From the NCBI GenBank assembly GCA_019634975.1, contig JAHCAI010000007.1, positions 1-64,000 on the forward strand: 64,000 nt of DNA, in the 5' to 3' direction. Made by a program: the position numbers and the translations under genes. Each line of letters opens with the position of its first letter. Within the stretch, counting starts at the first letter, position 1. Below the pieces are notes generated by a model, which ran no database searches, was not told the origin of the DNA, and was given only the letters and a program-made list of their open reading frames with translations. Positions 17,709-26,602 of the stretch are shown piece by piece. The stretch comes from Burkholderiales bacterium (GTDB lineage: Bacteria > Pseudomonadota > Gammaproteobacteria > Burkholderiales > SG8-41).

Positions 17709-18917
17709 TCAGCGCAACTTCTCCCGGCGTCCGCCGGACATGCGGTTGAGCAGTGACACTGCGATATCAAGGCCGGCGCGGTACTGCAGGGCGGCAGCTT
17801 CCGGCCGCTCCAGGCGCTCGTGCAGGCGCGCCAGCTCGAGATGTGCCGCATAGCTGGGCTCGACCGCGATGCTCGCTTCCAGGTAATTCTGGGCCTTGCC
17901 CCACAGCTGCTGGCGTGCGCACAGCCGTCCCAGCGCAAGCAGCAGCGCCGCATCCTCGCGATGATCCTTCAGCCAGCGTTCCGCGCGCTCGATCTGGCGC
18001 AGGGTGTCCGGTCCGCTGCATTCGCCGTAAAGGGTGACCAGGCGGCTGTCCCAGTCCGCATCGAGGCAGCGCTCGATCACCTCCTGCGCTTCGGTGCAGC
18101 GGCCCAGCGCATGGAAAGCCGTTGCCGCCGCCGAAGCCACCGCGATGTCGCGGCGATAGCGGTCGGGCACGCGCTTCCAGAGCGCGGCAAGCGCGGCGGC
18201 GTCGCCGGCTTCGCGTTCCAGCAGCTGGCGCCAGGCGTGGCTGCGTTCGGTGTCCGCCCGGTCCCGGCCGAACACGCCGCGCTTCTCCAGCTGGTCAACC
18301 AGTGCCGGCACCAGATCCCACTGGCCGAGGCGCTGCCGCGCGCGCAGCTCCAGGCGCAGGGCAGCCGTGTGTTTCTTCGGCAGCGCGGCGAGGGCGGCCA
18401 GCGCATCCTCCGGCCGCCGCTCGTCGAGCAGCATGCGCGCCTCGCTGACAGCCCGGGCCGCGTCGGGCCTGGCCGGATCGGCGGCAAGGCCCGCGAGGTA
18501 GCGGTCGCGGCGATCCGGCGCGCGCAGTTCGTGGGCAGCGCTTGCGGCAATCACCGCACCGAGGTCGGCGGGTGCGCCGAGGTCGACGGCCCGGTTCACG
18601 CTGCGCTCGGCCCTGGCATAGCGGCCGGCGAAGTAATCGCGCAATGCGTTGACCAGTGAGTCGTGGGCGGCCGCGCTGCGCCGGCCGGCGCGGAAGCGCG
18701 CAACGCGTCCCGGCAACTCAAGGGTTGTTACCAGAAGGCGCACCAGGATATAGGCCGCGACAAACCCGGCCACCGTGAGGATCAGCGCGAAATTGAGGGA
18801 CAGTTCGACACGATGGCCCGGCAGGGCCACCAGCACATAGCCGCTGTTCAGGCTGGCGAGCAGCGTGAGCCCGGTCGCCAGCGCACCCAGCACAAAAATG
18901 CGGATCACCCAGCGCAT
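17709..18917 (-). CDS. hemY: HemY-like TPR membrane protein
   Basis: An inner-membrane protein of 402 residues with two N-terminal helices (about 2-25 and 38-64; the HemY_N domain) followed by helical TPR-type repeats to the end. HemY is encoded with the haem genes in proteobacteria, but its exact function in porphyrin metabolism is not defined; it is not the protoporphyrinogen oxidase that carries the same name in Bacillus. It follows hemX by 25 bases. I start at the ATG at 18917 (MRWVIRIFVLGALATG), just before the hydrophobic segment. Confidence 0.9.
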   Translation of the reverse strand: MRWVIRIFVLGALATGLTLLASLNSGYVLVALPGHRVELSLNFALILTVAGFVAAYILVRLLVTTLELPGRVARFRAGRRSAAAHDSLVNALRDYFAGRYARAERSVNRAVDLGAPADLGAVIAASAAHELRAPDRRDRYLAGLAADPARPDAARAVSEARMLLDERRPEDALAALAALPKKHTAALRLELRARQRLGQWDLVPALVDQLEKRGVFGRDRADTERSHAWRQLLEREAGDAAALAALWKRVPDRYRRDIAVASAAATAFHALGRCTEAQEVIERCLDADWDSRLVTLYGECSGPDTLRQIERAERWLKDHREDAALLLALGRLCARQQLWGKAQNYLEASIAVEPSYAAHLELARLHERLERPEAAALQYRAGLDIAVSLLNRMSGGRREKLR

Positions 18918-18942
18918 GCCGTATCCACTCTCCGCAGCCCGC

Positions 18943-20010
18943 TCAGCCGGGCGCCTTGCTGCGCGGGGGCCGCAACCGGCGCAGGGCATCGAGCGTCTCG
19001 GCGAGATCCGGAACGGCAACTTCCACCTGCGCGACCTGCAGCTTGCGCAGCGCGGCGGCAGTCGCCGCCACTGCCCCGTCGTTCATGTCGAAATGCCGCT
19101 CCAGCGCAGCCGCAGCTGCGCGCAAGTCCGCCTGGAAGCTGCGCGCCTCCCGCGACAGCAGCGCGACCCGGGCGGCGAGCAGCCGCAGCTTGATGTTCTC
19201 GCGCAGGAAAAAGGCCTGCTCCGGCGGCATCAGGGTGACGTCCTCGCCTCCGGTCCGCTGCACGCGGACCAGCTGGCGCAGCTCGTGCCAGGCCTCGCGC
19301 AGCAGGCGCTCCCAGGCCGGCAGGCCGGCGGGCGTTTCGGCCGCAGCCGGCTCGGAGCGCACGCGCGCATCCATGGCGAGCGGCAGCCGGTCAATCGCGG
19401 CAAGCGCATCGTCGATCCGCGCCACGGTGCCGTAGACGTCGGCGAGCGGCAGTATCTTGAGCTTCTCGATGTCGCGCTGAATCGCGCGCCGCAGCGCGTT
19501 GTAGCGCGGCTGCTCGAGGCGCTGCAGCCGCGCTTCGGCGTTCTCGAGGCCGATCAGCGCCGCGCGCACATTCGCGGACAGCTGCAGCTGCTGGCTCGCC
19601 AGCAGCACAGACTGCTCGATTTCGGCGAATACCCACTCGTCACGGCCGCGCGAAAGTTCCTGGTACAGCGCTTCCAGCGCAATCTGCTGGCCCTGGGACT
19701 CGGCAAGCTTGGATTCGAGCACGCCGATCTTGATCTCGGCCTCCCGCAGCGCGGCGGCGGCCTGGTCGGCGCGTGCCGCTGCGGCCTGGTCGCGGGCCGC
19801 CATCTCCGCCAGCCGCTGGGCGACCTCGCGGCGCAGTGCATCGTCGGCACCGCGATCCTGGTACCACTCGACCGCCATGACGCCGGCAACGGACAGTGCG
19901 ACAACGAGCGCCAGCGCCGGCAGGACCGTGACGCCCCCCCCGGTGTCACGGCGTGCAGCGGCAGGCTCGTCTGCGCGCACCTTTGCGGGATCAGGCATGG
20001 GTTCACTCAT
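18943..20010 (-). CDS. hemX: HemX-like membrane protein
   Basis: A 355-residue HemX-family protein with a disordered N-terminus, one transmembrane helix at about 30-52 (VTVLPALALVVALSVAGVMAVEW) and a coiled-coil Ala-rich region with QRLAEMAARDQAAAARADQAAAAL. The remainder is predicted to be periplasmic and helical. Older annotations call it uroporphyrinogen-III methyltransferase, but no methyltransferase motif is visible here. The start at 20010 is inferred from MSEPMPDPAK; further in-frame starts lie upstream up to 20043, overlapping hemD. It belongs to the hemC-hemD-hemX-hemY operon. Confidence 0.88.
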   Translation of the reverse strand: MSEPMPDPAKVRADEPAAARRDTGGGVTVLPALALVVALSVAGVMAVEWYQDRGADDALRREVAQRLAEMAARDQAAAARADQAAAALREAEIKIGVLESKLAESQGQQIALEALYQELSRGRDEWVFAEIEQSVLLASQQLQLSANVRAALIGLENAEARLQRLEQPRYNALRRAIQRDIEKLKILPLADVYGTVARIDDALAAIDRLPLAMDARVRSEPAAAETPAGLPAWERLLREAWHELRQLVRVQRTGGEDVTLMPPEQAFFLRENIKLRLLAARVALLSREARSFQADLRAAAAALERHFDMNDGAVAATAAALRKLQVAQVEVAVPDLAETLDALRRLRPPRSKAPG

Positions 20011-20039
20011 GGCTGGAGAATAACATGGTGACTTCGCGC

Positions 20040-20816
20040 TCAAGCCGCGGCAAACAGCCGCAGCAGCGCAGCCATCAGGCCGTCATCGCCCGGCCCGGTC
20101 TCCACGACTTCGCGGCAGCCGAGCTCGCGCGCGGCAGCCGCGATCCGCGGATGCGGAGCGAGCAGTGGCGTGCGCCGCAGCCATGACTGCCCGAGCTTGC
20201 CGACCATTTCAAACAGGTTGCGCAGTCCCTCGCTGCTGGTGATGGTGACCGCATCGACTTCGTTGCGCGCCCATGCCCTGAGCAGCGGCGCCGCGTCGGC
20301 GCGCGGCCGGGCCCGGCGGTAACACTCGACGTACTCGACGCTCGCGCCGCGGGCGGCAAGCGTGTCTCCAAGCAGTTCGCGACCGCCATCGCCGCGGAAA
20401 ATCACCACCCGCCAGCCGCCGATCTGCTGCAGTTCGGGCAGGGCCAGCAGCCCCTCGCTGTCGAAAGACCGCGCCGGGACCAGCACGCCGGTGATGCCGA
20501 AGCGTTTCAGTTCCTTGACGCTGCCCTTGCCGACCGCCGCCGCGCGCAGTGCCGCAGGCCATGAGCGGCGCGCAACAATCTGGTTCATCGCCCGCAGCAC
20601 CGCGTTGGGGCTGATGAATATCGCAAGATCAAAGCGGTCCAGCCGGTCGATGGCATCGACCAGCGGCACGAGGTCGGCGCTATCGAGAATCTCCAGCACC
20701 GGAAACAGGATCGGCCGGCCGCCGGCCGAGCGGATCAGCTCCGCCAGGGGACCGGCCTGTGCTGCGGGACGGGTGACCACGATGCCGCGCCCCGCGAGCG
20801 GACGCGCCGCAGTCAT
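20040..20816 (-). CDS. hemD: Uroporphyrinogen-III synthase
   Basis: HemD cyclises hydroxymethylbilane to uroporphyrinogen III with inversion of ring D. The family diverges strongly in sequence, but the two-domain layout is evident, with [20 protein letters not shown] at the N-terminus, the interdomain segments [10 protein letters not shown] and [13 protein letters not shown], and 258 residues in all. Start codon overlap with hemC (ATGA, four bases) and its position in the cluster confirm the call. Confidence 0.95.
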   Translation of the reverse strand: MTAARPLAGRGIVVTRPAAQAGPLAELIRSAGGRPILFPVLEILDSADLVPLVDAIDRLDRFDLAIFISPNAVLRAMNQIVARRSWPAALRAAAVGKGSVKELKRFGITGVLVPARSFDSEGLLALPELQQIGGWRVVIFRGDGGRELLGDTLAARGASVEYVECYRRARPRADAAPLLRAWARNEVDAVTITSSEGLRNLFEMVGKLGQSWLRRTPLLAPHPRIAAAARELGCREVVETGPGDDGLMAALLRLFAAA

Positions 20817-21766
20817 GCGTCCCGCGCCAGCGCGGCGAGTATCTCCGCAGCGCCGCGGCGCTTCAGGTCTTCAGCCAGCGCAAGGCCCAGCGACTCGGCC
20901 TCGGCCACGGCGCCGCAGCTCTCGCCGCGCAGGATTCGCGACCCGTCGGGCGCCCCGACGAGGCCGCGCAGGGTCAGCCGCTCCCCCGCAATCTCGGCGT
21001 ATCCGGCCAGCGGCACATTGCAGCTTCCTGCCAGCGCCCGCGAAAAGGCCCGTTCGGCCAGCACGCACTGCCGCGTCGGCGCGTGCACCAGCGGAGCCAG
21101 CATTTCGACAAGGTCGCCGCGATCCTCACGGCACTCGATGCCGAGGGCGCCCTGGCCGACTGCCGGCAACGAGTCCTGCGGCGGCAGCAGGGCGGTGATG
21201 CGTTCGGCGAGCCCGAGACGCTTCAGCCCCGCGGCGGCAAGAATGATCGCATCGTACTGCCCCTCTTCCAGCTTGCGCAGACGGGTCTGCACATTGCCGC
21301 GCAGCGCGCCGATGACCAGCCGCGGGTGCAGCGCGCGCAGCTGGCATTCGCGGCGCAGGCTCGAAGTGCCGATACGCCCGCCTTCCGGCAACTCCCCGAG
21401 GCCGCGGTATTTTGCGGACACGAAGGCATCGCGCGGATCGGCACGCTCGAGAATCGCCGCCAGCGCATATCCCGGCGGCAGATGCATGGGCACATCCTTC
21501 ATCGAATGCACCGCAATGTCGGCACGGCCTTCGGCCAGTGCATCTTCGAGCTCCTTGACGAAAAGGCCCTTGCCGCCGATCTTTGCCAGCGAACTGCCCA
21601 GCCTGCGGTCGCCCTCCGTGGTCATGCCGAGCAGGGACACCCGCAACGCCGGATATAATCGCTGCAGCTCGGACTGCACATGCCGCGCCTGCCACAGCGC
21701 CAGCGCGGATTCGCGCGTGGCAATCACCAGCGAGGCGGGATGCCGGGAACGGATTCCTTCCAACAT
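20813..21766 (-). CDS. hemC: Porphobilinogen deaminase (hydroxymethylbilane synthase)
   Basis: HemC polymerises four porphobilinogens into hydroxymethylbilane. The 317-residue protein contains [18 protein letters not shown] at the start, [16 protein letters not shown], and AVHSMKDVP. The dipyrromethane cofactor is carried by Cys in [11 protein letters not shown]. The start is the ATG at 21766, which lies inside an AT-rich repeat shared with the divergent thioredoxin gene. The start is inferred because family similarity begins at about residue 10. Confidence 0.97.
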   Translation of the reverse strand: MLEGIRSRHPASLVIATRESALALWQARHVQSELQRLYPALRVSLLGMTTEGDRRLGSSLAKIGGKGLFVKELEDALAEGRADIAVHSMKDVPMHLPPGYALAAILERADPRDAFVSAKYRGLGELPEGGRIGTSSLRRECQLRALHPRLVIGALRGNVQTRLRKLEEGQYDAIILAAAGLKRLGLAERITALLPPQDSLPAVGQGALGIECREDRGDLVEMLAPLVHAPTRQCVLAERAFSRALAGSCNVPLAGYAEIAGERLTLRGLVGAPDGSRILRGESCGAVAEAESLGLALAEDLKRRGAAEILAALARDA

Positions 21767-21785
21767 ATTGATTTTATTGAATATT
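21764..21785 (-). repeat. AT-rich dispersed repeat, copy E (hemC / thioredoxin starts)
   Basis: Read on the minus strand this stretch contains CAATAAAATCAA (plus positions 21768-21779), identical over 12 bases to the copy at 44159-44187, with one-base indels on either side. It contains the hemC start codon and the likely TTG start of the divergent gene. It is the weakest of the five copies. Confidence 0.4.
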
Positions 21786-22259
21786 TTTAAATCGAGGCTG
21801 TGCTGGATTCTAGCATGTGCCCTGCTCGCCGCCGGCCCTGCCGCGGCCCGGCTGCAGCAAGCCGAGGATCTGGCGCGCCTGTCCGCAGAGAGTCGCGCGC
21901 GGGGTATCCCGGTGCTGGTCGCCTTCATGCAGGAATCCTGCCCTTACTGCGCCGTGGCGCGCCGTGATTACCTGCTTCCGCTGCAGAGCGATCCACAGTG
22001 GCGCCACCGCGTGCGCATCGTCGAAGTGCACACCGATCGCAGCATCGCGATGCGCGATTTCGCCGGAGAGCCAACCACCCATCGCGCATTCGCCCGCAGC
22101 CTGGGCGTGCGCCGGGTGCCGACCCTGATCGTGTTCGACGGCAGGGGAAAGCCCGTTGCACAGCCGATCACCGGGCTGCTGACCGAGGATTTTTACCGCC
22201 TCTACATCGAGCAGGCGATCGAAGCCGGCATTGCACGGATGCGCCCGGCCCAGCGCTGA
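21777..22259 (+). CDS. Periplasmic thioredoxin-like protein (SoxW/YyaL-type fold), TTG start
   Basis: A secreted thioredoxin-fold protein with the redox motif [12 protein letters not shown], and a C-terminal [16 protein letters not shown] containing the cis-proline. Similar proteins (SoxW-like) reduce periplasmic partners. No ATG is available. A TTG at 21777 gives [24 protein letters not shown], a convincing signal peptide; a TTG at 21768 is an alternative. From the first, the protein is 160 residues. It is divergent from hemC, with the start codons about 11 bases apart, so the promoters must overlap each other and the coding ends. The function beyond disulfide chemistry is not known. Confidence 0.75.
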   Translation: MNIFKSRLCWILACALLAAGPAAARLQQAEDLARLSAESRARGIPVLVAFMQESCPYCAVARRDYLLPLQSDPQWRHRVRIVEVHTDRSIAMRDFAGEPTTHRAFARSLGVRRVPTLIVFDGRGKPVAQPITGLLTEDFYRLYIEQAIEAGIARMRPAQR

Positions 22260-22272
22260 AGACGGCACGGCT

Positions 22273-23031
22273 TCAGCGCACGAGGTCGCGCACCACGTGC
22301 TGCTGGCGCCGGCTCACCGGCAGGCGTTCCTCCAGTCCGGCCAGCACAACCTGCCAGGGGCCCTCGCCGCCGTCTGCCGCAGCGCGCTCGAAGCCGCGGA
22401 TTGCCGCGCGCGCCACCAGGCAGTTGCGGTGTACGCGCACGAAACGGTCCGGAAACTCCTGTTCAAGCTGCGTCAGTGATTCCTCGATCAGGTATTCGCG
22501 TGATGCCGTGCGCACCGTCACGTACTTGAGTTCGGCACGCAGGTAGAGCACGTCCTCGACCGGGATCAGGTGAACCCGGCCGCGCTCGGCGGCGCTGAGG
22601 CAGCTGCGCGGCGCCGGGCGCATCGCCTTCAGCATCTCGGCCGCCGGCAGCGTGCGGCGCGCCGCAAGCCGCGACAGCGCTTCCTGCAGCCGCGCCGCCT
22701 TGATCGGCTTCAGCAGGTAATCAAAGACATGCAGGTCAAAAGCCTGGATGGCATAGGCATCGTAGGCGGTGGTGAATATCACCGCGGGCGGGGGATCCAG
22801 CTTCTGCAGGTGCTGCGCCACCTCGATGCCGTCCATGCCGGGCATGCGCACGTCAAGCAGCACGACATCCACGCCCTGCCCGGCAAGGCGCAGGGCATCG
22901 CGGCCGTTGGCCGCCTCGCCGGCAACGGCGACCGGCAGGGTCGCGCTGACATCGGCCAGCAGGTCGCGCATGCGGCTGCGCGCCGGCGCCTCGTCGTCGA
23001 CGATCAGCACGCGCAGCGGCTGCGCGCTCAC
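22273..23031 (-). CDS. algR: LytTR-type response regulator (AlgR-like)
   Basis: A 252-residue response regulator with an N-terminal receiver domain (RVLIVDDEAPARSRMR; phosphoacceptor Asp60 in LLDVRMPGMDG; conserved Lys in YLLKPI) and a C-terminal LytTR DNA-binding domain (about 150-250; YVTVRTASREYLIEESL and FVRVHRNCLVA). It starts at a GTG that overlaps the TGA of the upstream kinase gene, so the two are coupled. In Pseudomonas, AlgR sits next to argH and hemCD and controls alginate, type IV pili and motility; the same neighbourhood here supports the orthology but not those target genes. Confidence 0.92.
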   Translation of the reverse strand: MSAQPLRVLIVDDEAPARSRMRDLLADVSATLPVAVAGEAANGRDALRLAGQGVDVVLLDVRMPGMDGIEVAQHLQKLDPPPAVIFTTAYDAYAIQAFDLHVFDYLLKPIKAARLQEALSRLAARRTLPAAEMLKAMRPAPRSCLSAAERGRVHLIPVEDVLYLRAELKYVTVRTASREYLIEESLTQLEQEFPDRFVRVHRNCLVARAAIRGFERAAADGGEGPWQVVLAGLEERLPVSRRQQHVVRDLVR

Positions 23032-24044
23032 GCTGCGGCCTTCCGGTACGGCATGGTGATGCGCACCTCGTAGCTGTTCTCGCCGACGCGGGTCGCGAGC
23101 TCCGCGGCAACGTCGAAGTGCAGCTGAAGGCGTTCGCGGATGTTGGCCAGCGCCATCTTGTTGCCGGCATGGTGGCTGCCGCTGGCTCGGTAAGGGTTGC
23201 GCAGCACGATGTGCAGGCGGTCGCGGGCCGCATAGATGTTGATGCTGATGACCCCCGGGGTTTCCGCCGGCTCGATGCCGTGATAGACGGCATTCTCGAG
23301 CAGGGGCTGCAGCGCAAGCGGCGGCACCAGCGCGTCGGCAGGCATCCTGTCGACATGCCACTCCACCTGCAGCCGCTCGCCGAGCCGCAGTTGTTCGAGT
23401 TCAAGGTACTGCCGGCACAGCTCGACCTCGCTCGCGATCGGCACCAGCTCGCGGTTGTCGGCCATCAGCGCGCGGAACAGTCCGGCCAGGTCCTCGAGCG
23501 CCGCTTCCGCGCGCCGCGGCTCCTGGCGGACCAGCGAAAGCACGGCATTGAGGCTGTTGAACAGGAAGTGCGGACGTATGCGCGCCTGCAGGGCCTGCAG
23601 CCGCGCCTCGGCCAGCGCCGGCGACAGCGCGCGCCCGCGCAGGTCGAAATAAACCAGCAGGATGCCCGTGGTCAAGGCGACGATCAGCAGCCTGCGCGCC
23701 AGCATCGAAGCATCGGCGAGGTACAGTGCCTGGGCCAGCACATGCAATGCGGCGGTCAGGGCGAGCTCGATGGCGATGACCGCGATCGCTGCCGCGAGAT
23801 ACGGCAGGCCGCGCAGCACATTGTTCAGCGCGGCAAGCACCAGCAGGCTGAGGATCAGCAGCGGCTCGACAACCGCGGCATTCTCCGCGATGCGCGCCGG
23901 CAAGGCGCGGAATCCGTCGACCTGCAGCAGCGATGCGAGCAGCGCCACGCCATTCACGATCAGCAGCATCCGCAACAGGATTCCCGGATTGCGGAAGTCC
24001 GGCAGGGCGCCGGTGTTGGCATTATGATTTATACTCCGCGCCAT
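23028..24044 (-). CDS. algZ: LytS/AlgZ-type sensor histidine kinase
   Basis: An inner-membrane histidine kinase of 338 residues with four or five hydrophobic helices in the first 135 residues and a His_kinase domain. The phosphoacceptor motif is IRPHFLFNSLNAVL and the ATP site contains LLENAVYHGIEP. There is no large periplasmic sensor domain, so the signal may be membrane-related. It forms a pair with the regulator downstream (4-base overlap), divergent from argH by 34 bases, as in the AlgZ/AlgR (FimS/AlgR) system. Confidence 0.92.
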   Translation of the reverse strand: MARSINHNANTGALPDFRNPGILLRMLLIVNGVALLASLLQVDGFRALPARIAENAAVVEPLLILSLLVLAALNNVLRGLPYLAAAIAVIAIELALTAALHVLAQALYLADASMLARRLLIVALTTGILLVYFDLRGRALSPALAEARLQALQARIRPHFLFNSLNAVLSLVRQEPRRAEAALEDLAGLFRALMADNRELVPIASEVELCRQYLELEQLRLGERLQVEWHVDRMPADALVPPLALQPLLENAVYHGIEPAETPGVISINIYAARDRLHIVLRNPYRASGSHHAGNKMALANIRERLQLHFDVAAELATRVGENSYEVRITMPYRKAAA

Positions 24045-24078
24045 GGCGGAATCATTCTAGCAGGGCCAACGCAAGTTC

Positions 24079-25497
24079 ATGACGGCAAAAGACAAAACAA
24101 GAAACGGCGGCAGCAAGCCGGGCTCCGCCAAAGCATGGTCGGGACGTTTCAGCGAACCGGTAGACGACCTCGTCAAGCGCTTCACCGCCTCGGTCGGCTT
24201 CGACCAGAGGCTTGCCGAATTCGACATCCAGGGCTCGCTTGCCCACGCGCGCATGCTGCGCGCGACGGGCATCCTCTCGGCCGGCGATCTCGAGGCGATC
24301 GAGCGCGGCCTGGCAGCGATCCTCGAGGAAATCCGCGGCGGCAGCTTTCCGTGGTCGGTTGACCTCGAGGATGTGCACCTCAACATCGAGCGCCGGCTGA
24401 CCGACATGGTCGGCGATGCCGGCAAGCGCCTGCACACCGGCCGCTCCCGCAATGACCAGGTGGCCACGGACGTGAGGCTCTACCTGCGCGCCGCGATCGA
24501 CCACGTGCAGACGCTGATCAAGAATCTCCAGCGCGCGCTGCTCGACCTCGCCGAGCAGCATGCCGACACGGTGATGCCGGGCTTCACCCACCTGCAGGTG
24601 GCCCAACCGGTGTCCTTCGCCCATCACCTGCTCGCCTACGTCGAAATGCTGTCGCGCGACGCCCAGCGCTTCGCCGACTGCCGCAAGCGCGTCAACCGGC
24701 TGCCGCTGGGGGCCGCCGCGCTCGCCGGCACCTCCTTCCCGATCGACCGCCAGATGGTGGCCAAGGAACTAGGTTTTGACGGCGTCTGCGAGAACTCTCT
24801 CGACGCGGTCTCGGACCGCGACTTCGCGATCGAATTCGTCGCCGCCGGCGCGCTGACGATGACCCACCTGTCGCGCTTCAGCGAGGAGCTGATCCTGTGG
24901 ATGAGCCCGCGCTTCGGCTTCATCGACATCGCCGACCGCTACTGCACCGGCTCGTCGATCATGCCGCAGAAAAAGAATCCGGACGTCGCCGAGCTGGTGC
25001 GCGGCAAGACCGGCCGCGTCAACGGCCACCTGGTCGCGCTGCTGACCCTGATGAAGGGCCAGCCGCTCGCCTACAACAAGGACAACCAGGAGGACAAGGA
25101 GCCGCTGCTCGACACCGTCGACACGCTGATGATGAGCCTCGCGGTGTTCGCCGGCATGGTCGGCGGCATCACCGTCAACGCCGAGCGCATGCGCGCCGCC
25201 GCGCGCGAAGGCTACGCCACGGCGACCGACCTCGCCGATTACCTGGTGAAAAAGGGGCTGCCTTTCCGCGAAGCCCACGAGGCGGTGGCGCAGGCGGTGC
25301 GCTTCGCCGAGACGCGCGGCTGCGACCTGTCCGAGTTGTCGCTTGACGACCTGAAGCAGTTCTCGCCGCTTGTCGGCAACGACGCCTTCGACGCACTGAC
25401 GCTGGAGGGCTCGATGAAAAGCCGCAGCCACATCGGCGGCACCGCGCCGGCGCGGGTCAAGGCGGCCATCGTCAAGGCACGCAAGACATTGTCGTGA
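24079..25497 (+). CDS. argH: Argininosuccinate lyase
   Basis: ArgH releases arginine and fumarate from argininosuccinate, the last step of arginine synthesis. The 472-residue protein carries the fumarase-superfamily signature [12 protein letters not shown] (catalytic Ser in GSS), plus [13 protein letters not shown] and [22 protein letters not shown]. The gene is convergent with the LacI gene. Adjacent algZR is the conserved proteobacterial arrangement. Confidence 0.97.
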   Translation: MTAKDKTRNGGSKPGSAKAWSGRFSEPVDDLVKRFTASVGFDQRLAEFDIQGSLAHARMLRATGILSAGDLEAIERGLAAILEEIRGGSFPWSVDLEDVHLNIERRLTDMVGDAGKRLHTGRSRNDQVATDVRLYLRAAIDHVQTLIKNLQRALLDLAEQHADTVMPGFTHLQVAQPVSFAHHLLAYVEMLSRDAQRFADCRKRVNRLPLGAAALAGTSFPIDRQMVAKELGFDGVCENSLDAVSDRDFAIEFVAAGALTMTHLSRFSEELILWMSPRFGFIDIADRYCTGSSIMPQKKNPDVAELVRGKTGRVNGHLVALLTLMKGQPLAYNKDNQEDKEPLLDTVDTLMMSLAVFAGMVGGITVNAERMRAAAREGYATATDLADYLVKKGLPFREAHEAVAQAVRFAETRGCDLSELSLDDLKQFSPLVGNDAFDALTLEGSMKSRSHIGGTAPARVKAAIVKARKTLS

Positions 25498-25521
25498 TTC
25501 GCGCCCGCCCGGGCCGCTGAA

Positions 25522-26550
25522 TCAGTCGGCGCGCGGCGCGGCCGCGCTCTCCCGCACAACCAGCTCCGTCGGCAGCTTGCAGCGCAGATCGACTTCCTTG
25601 CCCTCAAGCCGCAGCAGCAGGTGGTTGGCGGCATATGCGCCGAGATCGGCCGTCGGAAAGCGCACGGTGGTCAGCGCCGGACGGATCATCGCCGCGATTT
25701 CCATGTCGTCAAAGCCGGTGACCGACACGTCCCCCGGAACCGCCAGCCCCTGCACATGGCACTCGGCGATGGCACCGATCGCCAGCACATCGTTGCCGCA
25801 GATCACCGCCGTCGGCTTCTCGCGCGCGGCCATCACCTCCCGCAGGCCTTCACGTCCGCCGGTGTGGGTATAGGGTTTTTCAACGACCCCCTCCGCGGGA
25901 AGCGCGAGGCCGCGGGCAGCCAGCGCCTCGCGCACACCGGCGAGACGCTCCTGCGCCCGTTCGTTCTGGCTGGTGATGCCGGACACCATCGCGAAGCGGC
26001 GATGCCCGAGATCGAGCAGGTAATTGGTGATGCGCACCGCGGCCGCGCGGTTGTCGAAGCCGACGCAGGGGTGGTTGCCGCTCTCGTCAAAGGCCCAGGT
26101 CAGCACGTAGGGTACGCCGTGCGCCTCGATCATGCGGTAAATGTCGGGATGATGGGTGGTCCCGAGCAGCACCAGCCCGTCGACGCCACGCTCGATCAGC
26201 GTGCGCGTGACGCGGGCCTCGATGCCGGCGTCGAAGTCGTGGCTCGCCAGCAGCAGCACGTAACCCGCGGCATCGAGCGTCCGCTGCAGGGCATGGATGG
26301 TGTTGGCGAATATCGCATTGTCCAGCGTCGGCACCACCGCGCCGATGGTGTGGGTGCGGCGCGAGGCGAGCGCCCGCGCGGCGCCGTGGGCGACGTAGCC
26401 CAGCTGCCGCGCCGCCTGCTGCACCCGCTCCAGCGTGCGCGCCTTGACCTTGTGCGGCAGCGTCAGTGCCCGCGACACCGTGGCCGTCGACACCTTGGCA
26501 AGCCGCGCGACGTCGGCGAGCCGCGCGGCCTTGCTGGTGCGGGTCCTCAC
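25522..26550 (-). CDS. LacI-family transcription regulator
   Basis: A 342-residue LacI-type regulator with helix-turn-helix ADVARLAKVSTATVSRALT (about residues 12-31), hinge helix, and a periplasmic-binding-like ligand domain (GAVVPTLDNAIFANTIH; SVTGFDDMEIAAMIRPALTTVRFP). Its probable target is the xsc promoter, because a LacI-class operator (28511-28524) overlaps it, and the gene sits in the same direction just downstream of xsc behind a terminator. The effector is unknown; a sulfonate or related metabolite is a reasonable guess. GntR-type LacI proteins have similar sequence. Confidence 0.9.
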   Translation of the reverse strand: MRTRTSKAARLADVARLAKVSTATVSRALTLPHKVKARTLERVQQAARQLGYVAHGAARALASRRTHTIGAVVPTLDNAIFANTIHALQRTLDAAGYVLLLASHDFDAGIEARVTRTLIERGVDGLVLLGTTHHPDIYRMIEAHGVPYVLTWAFDESGNHPCVGFDNRAAAVRITNYLLDLGHRRFAMVSGITSQNERAQERLAGVREALAARGLALPAEGVVEKPYTHTGGREGLREVMAAREKPTAVICGNDVLAIGAIAECHVQGLAVPGDVSVTGFDDMEIAAMIRPALTTVRFPTADLGAYAANHLLLRLEGKEVDLRCKLPTELVVRESAAAPRAD

Positions 26551-26555
26551 CGGAG

Positions 26556-26581
26556 AAAAAAAGCCGGCGCAGGCCGGCTTT
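26556..26581 (-). terminator. Rho-independent terminator downstream of xsc
   Basis: A nine-base stem (AAAGCCGGC at 26560-26568 with GCCGGCTTT at 26573-26581) with a four-base loop is followed on the minus strand by a run of seven T. It lies 22 bases after the xsc stop codon and just before the LacI start. Confidence 0.85.
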
Positions 26582-26602
26582 CAGGATGCGGAAACGCCAC
26601 TT

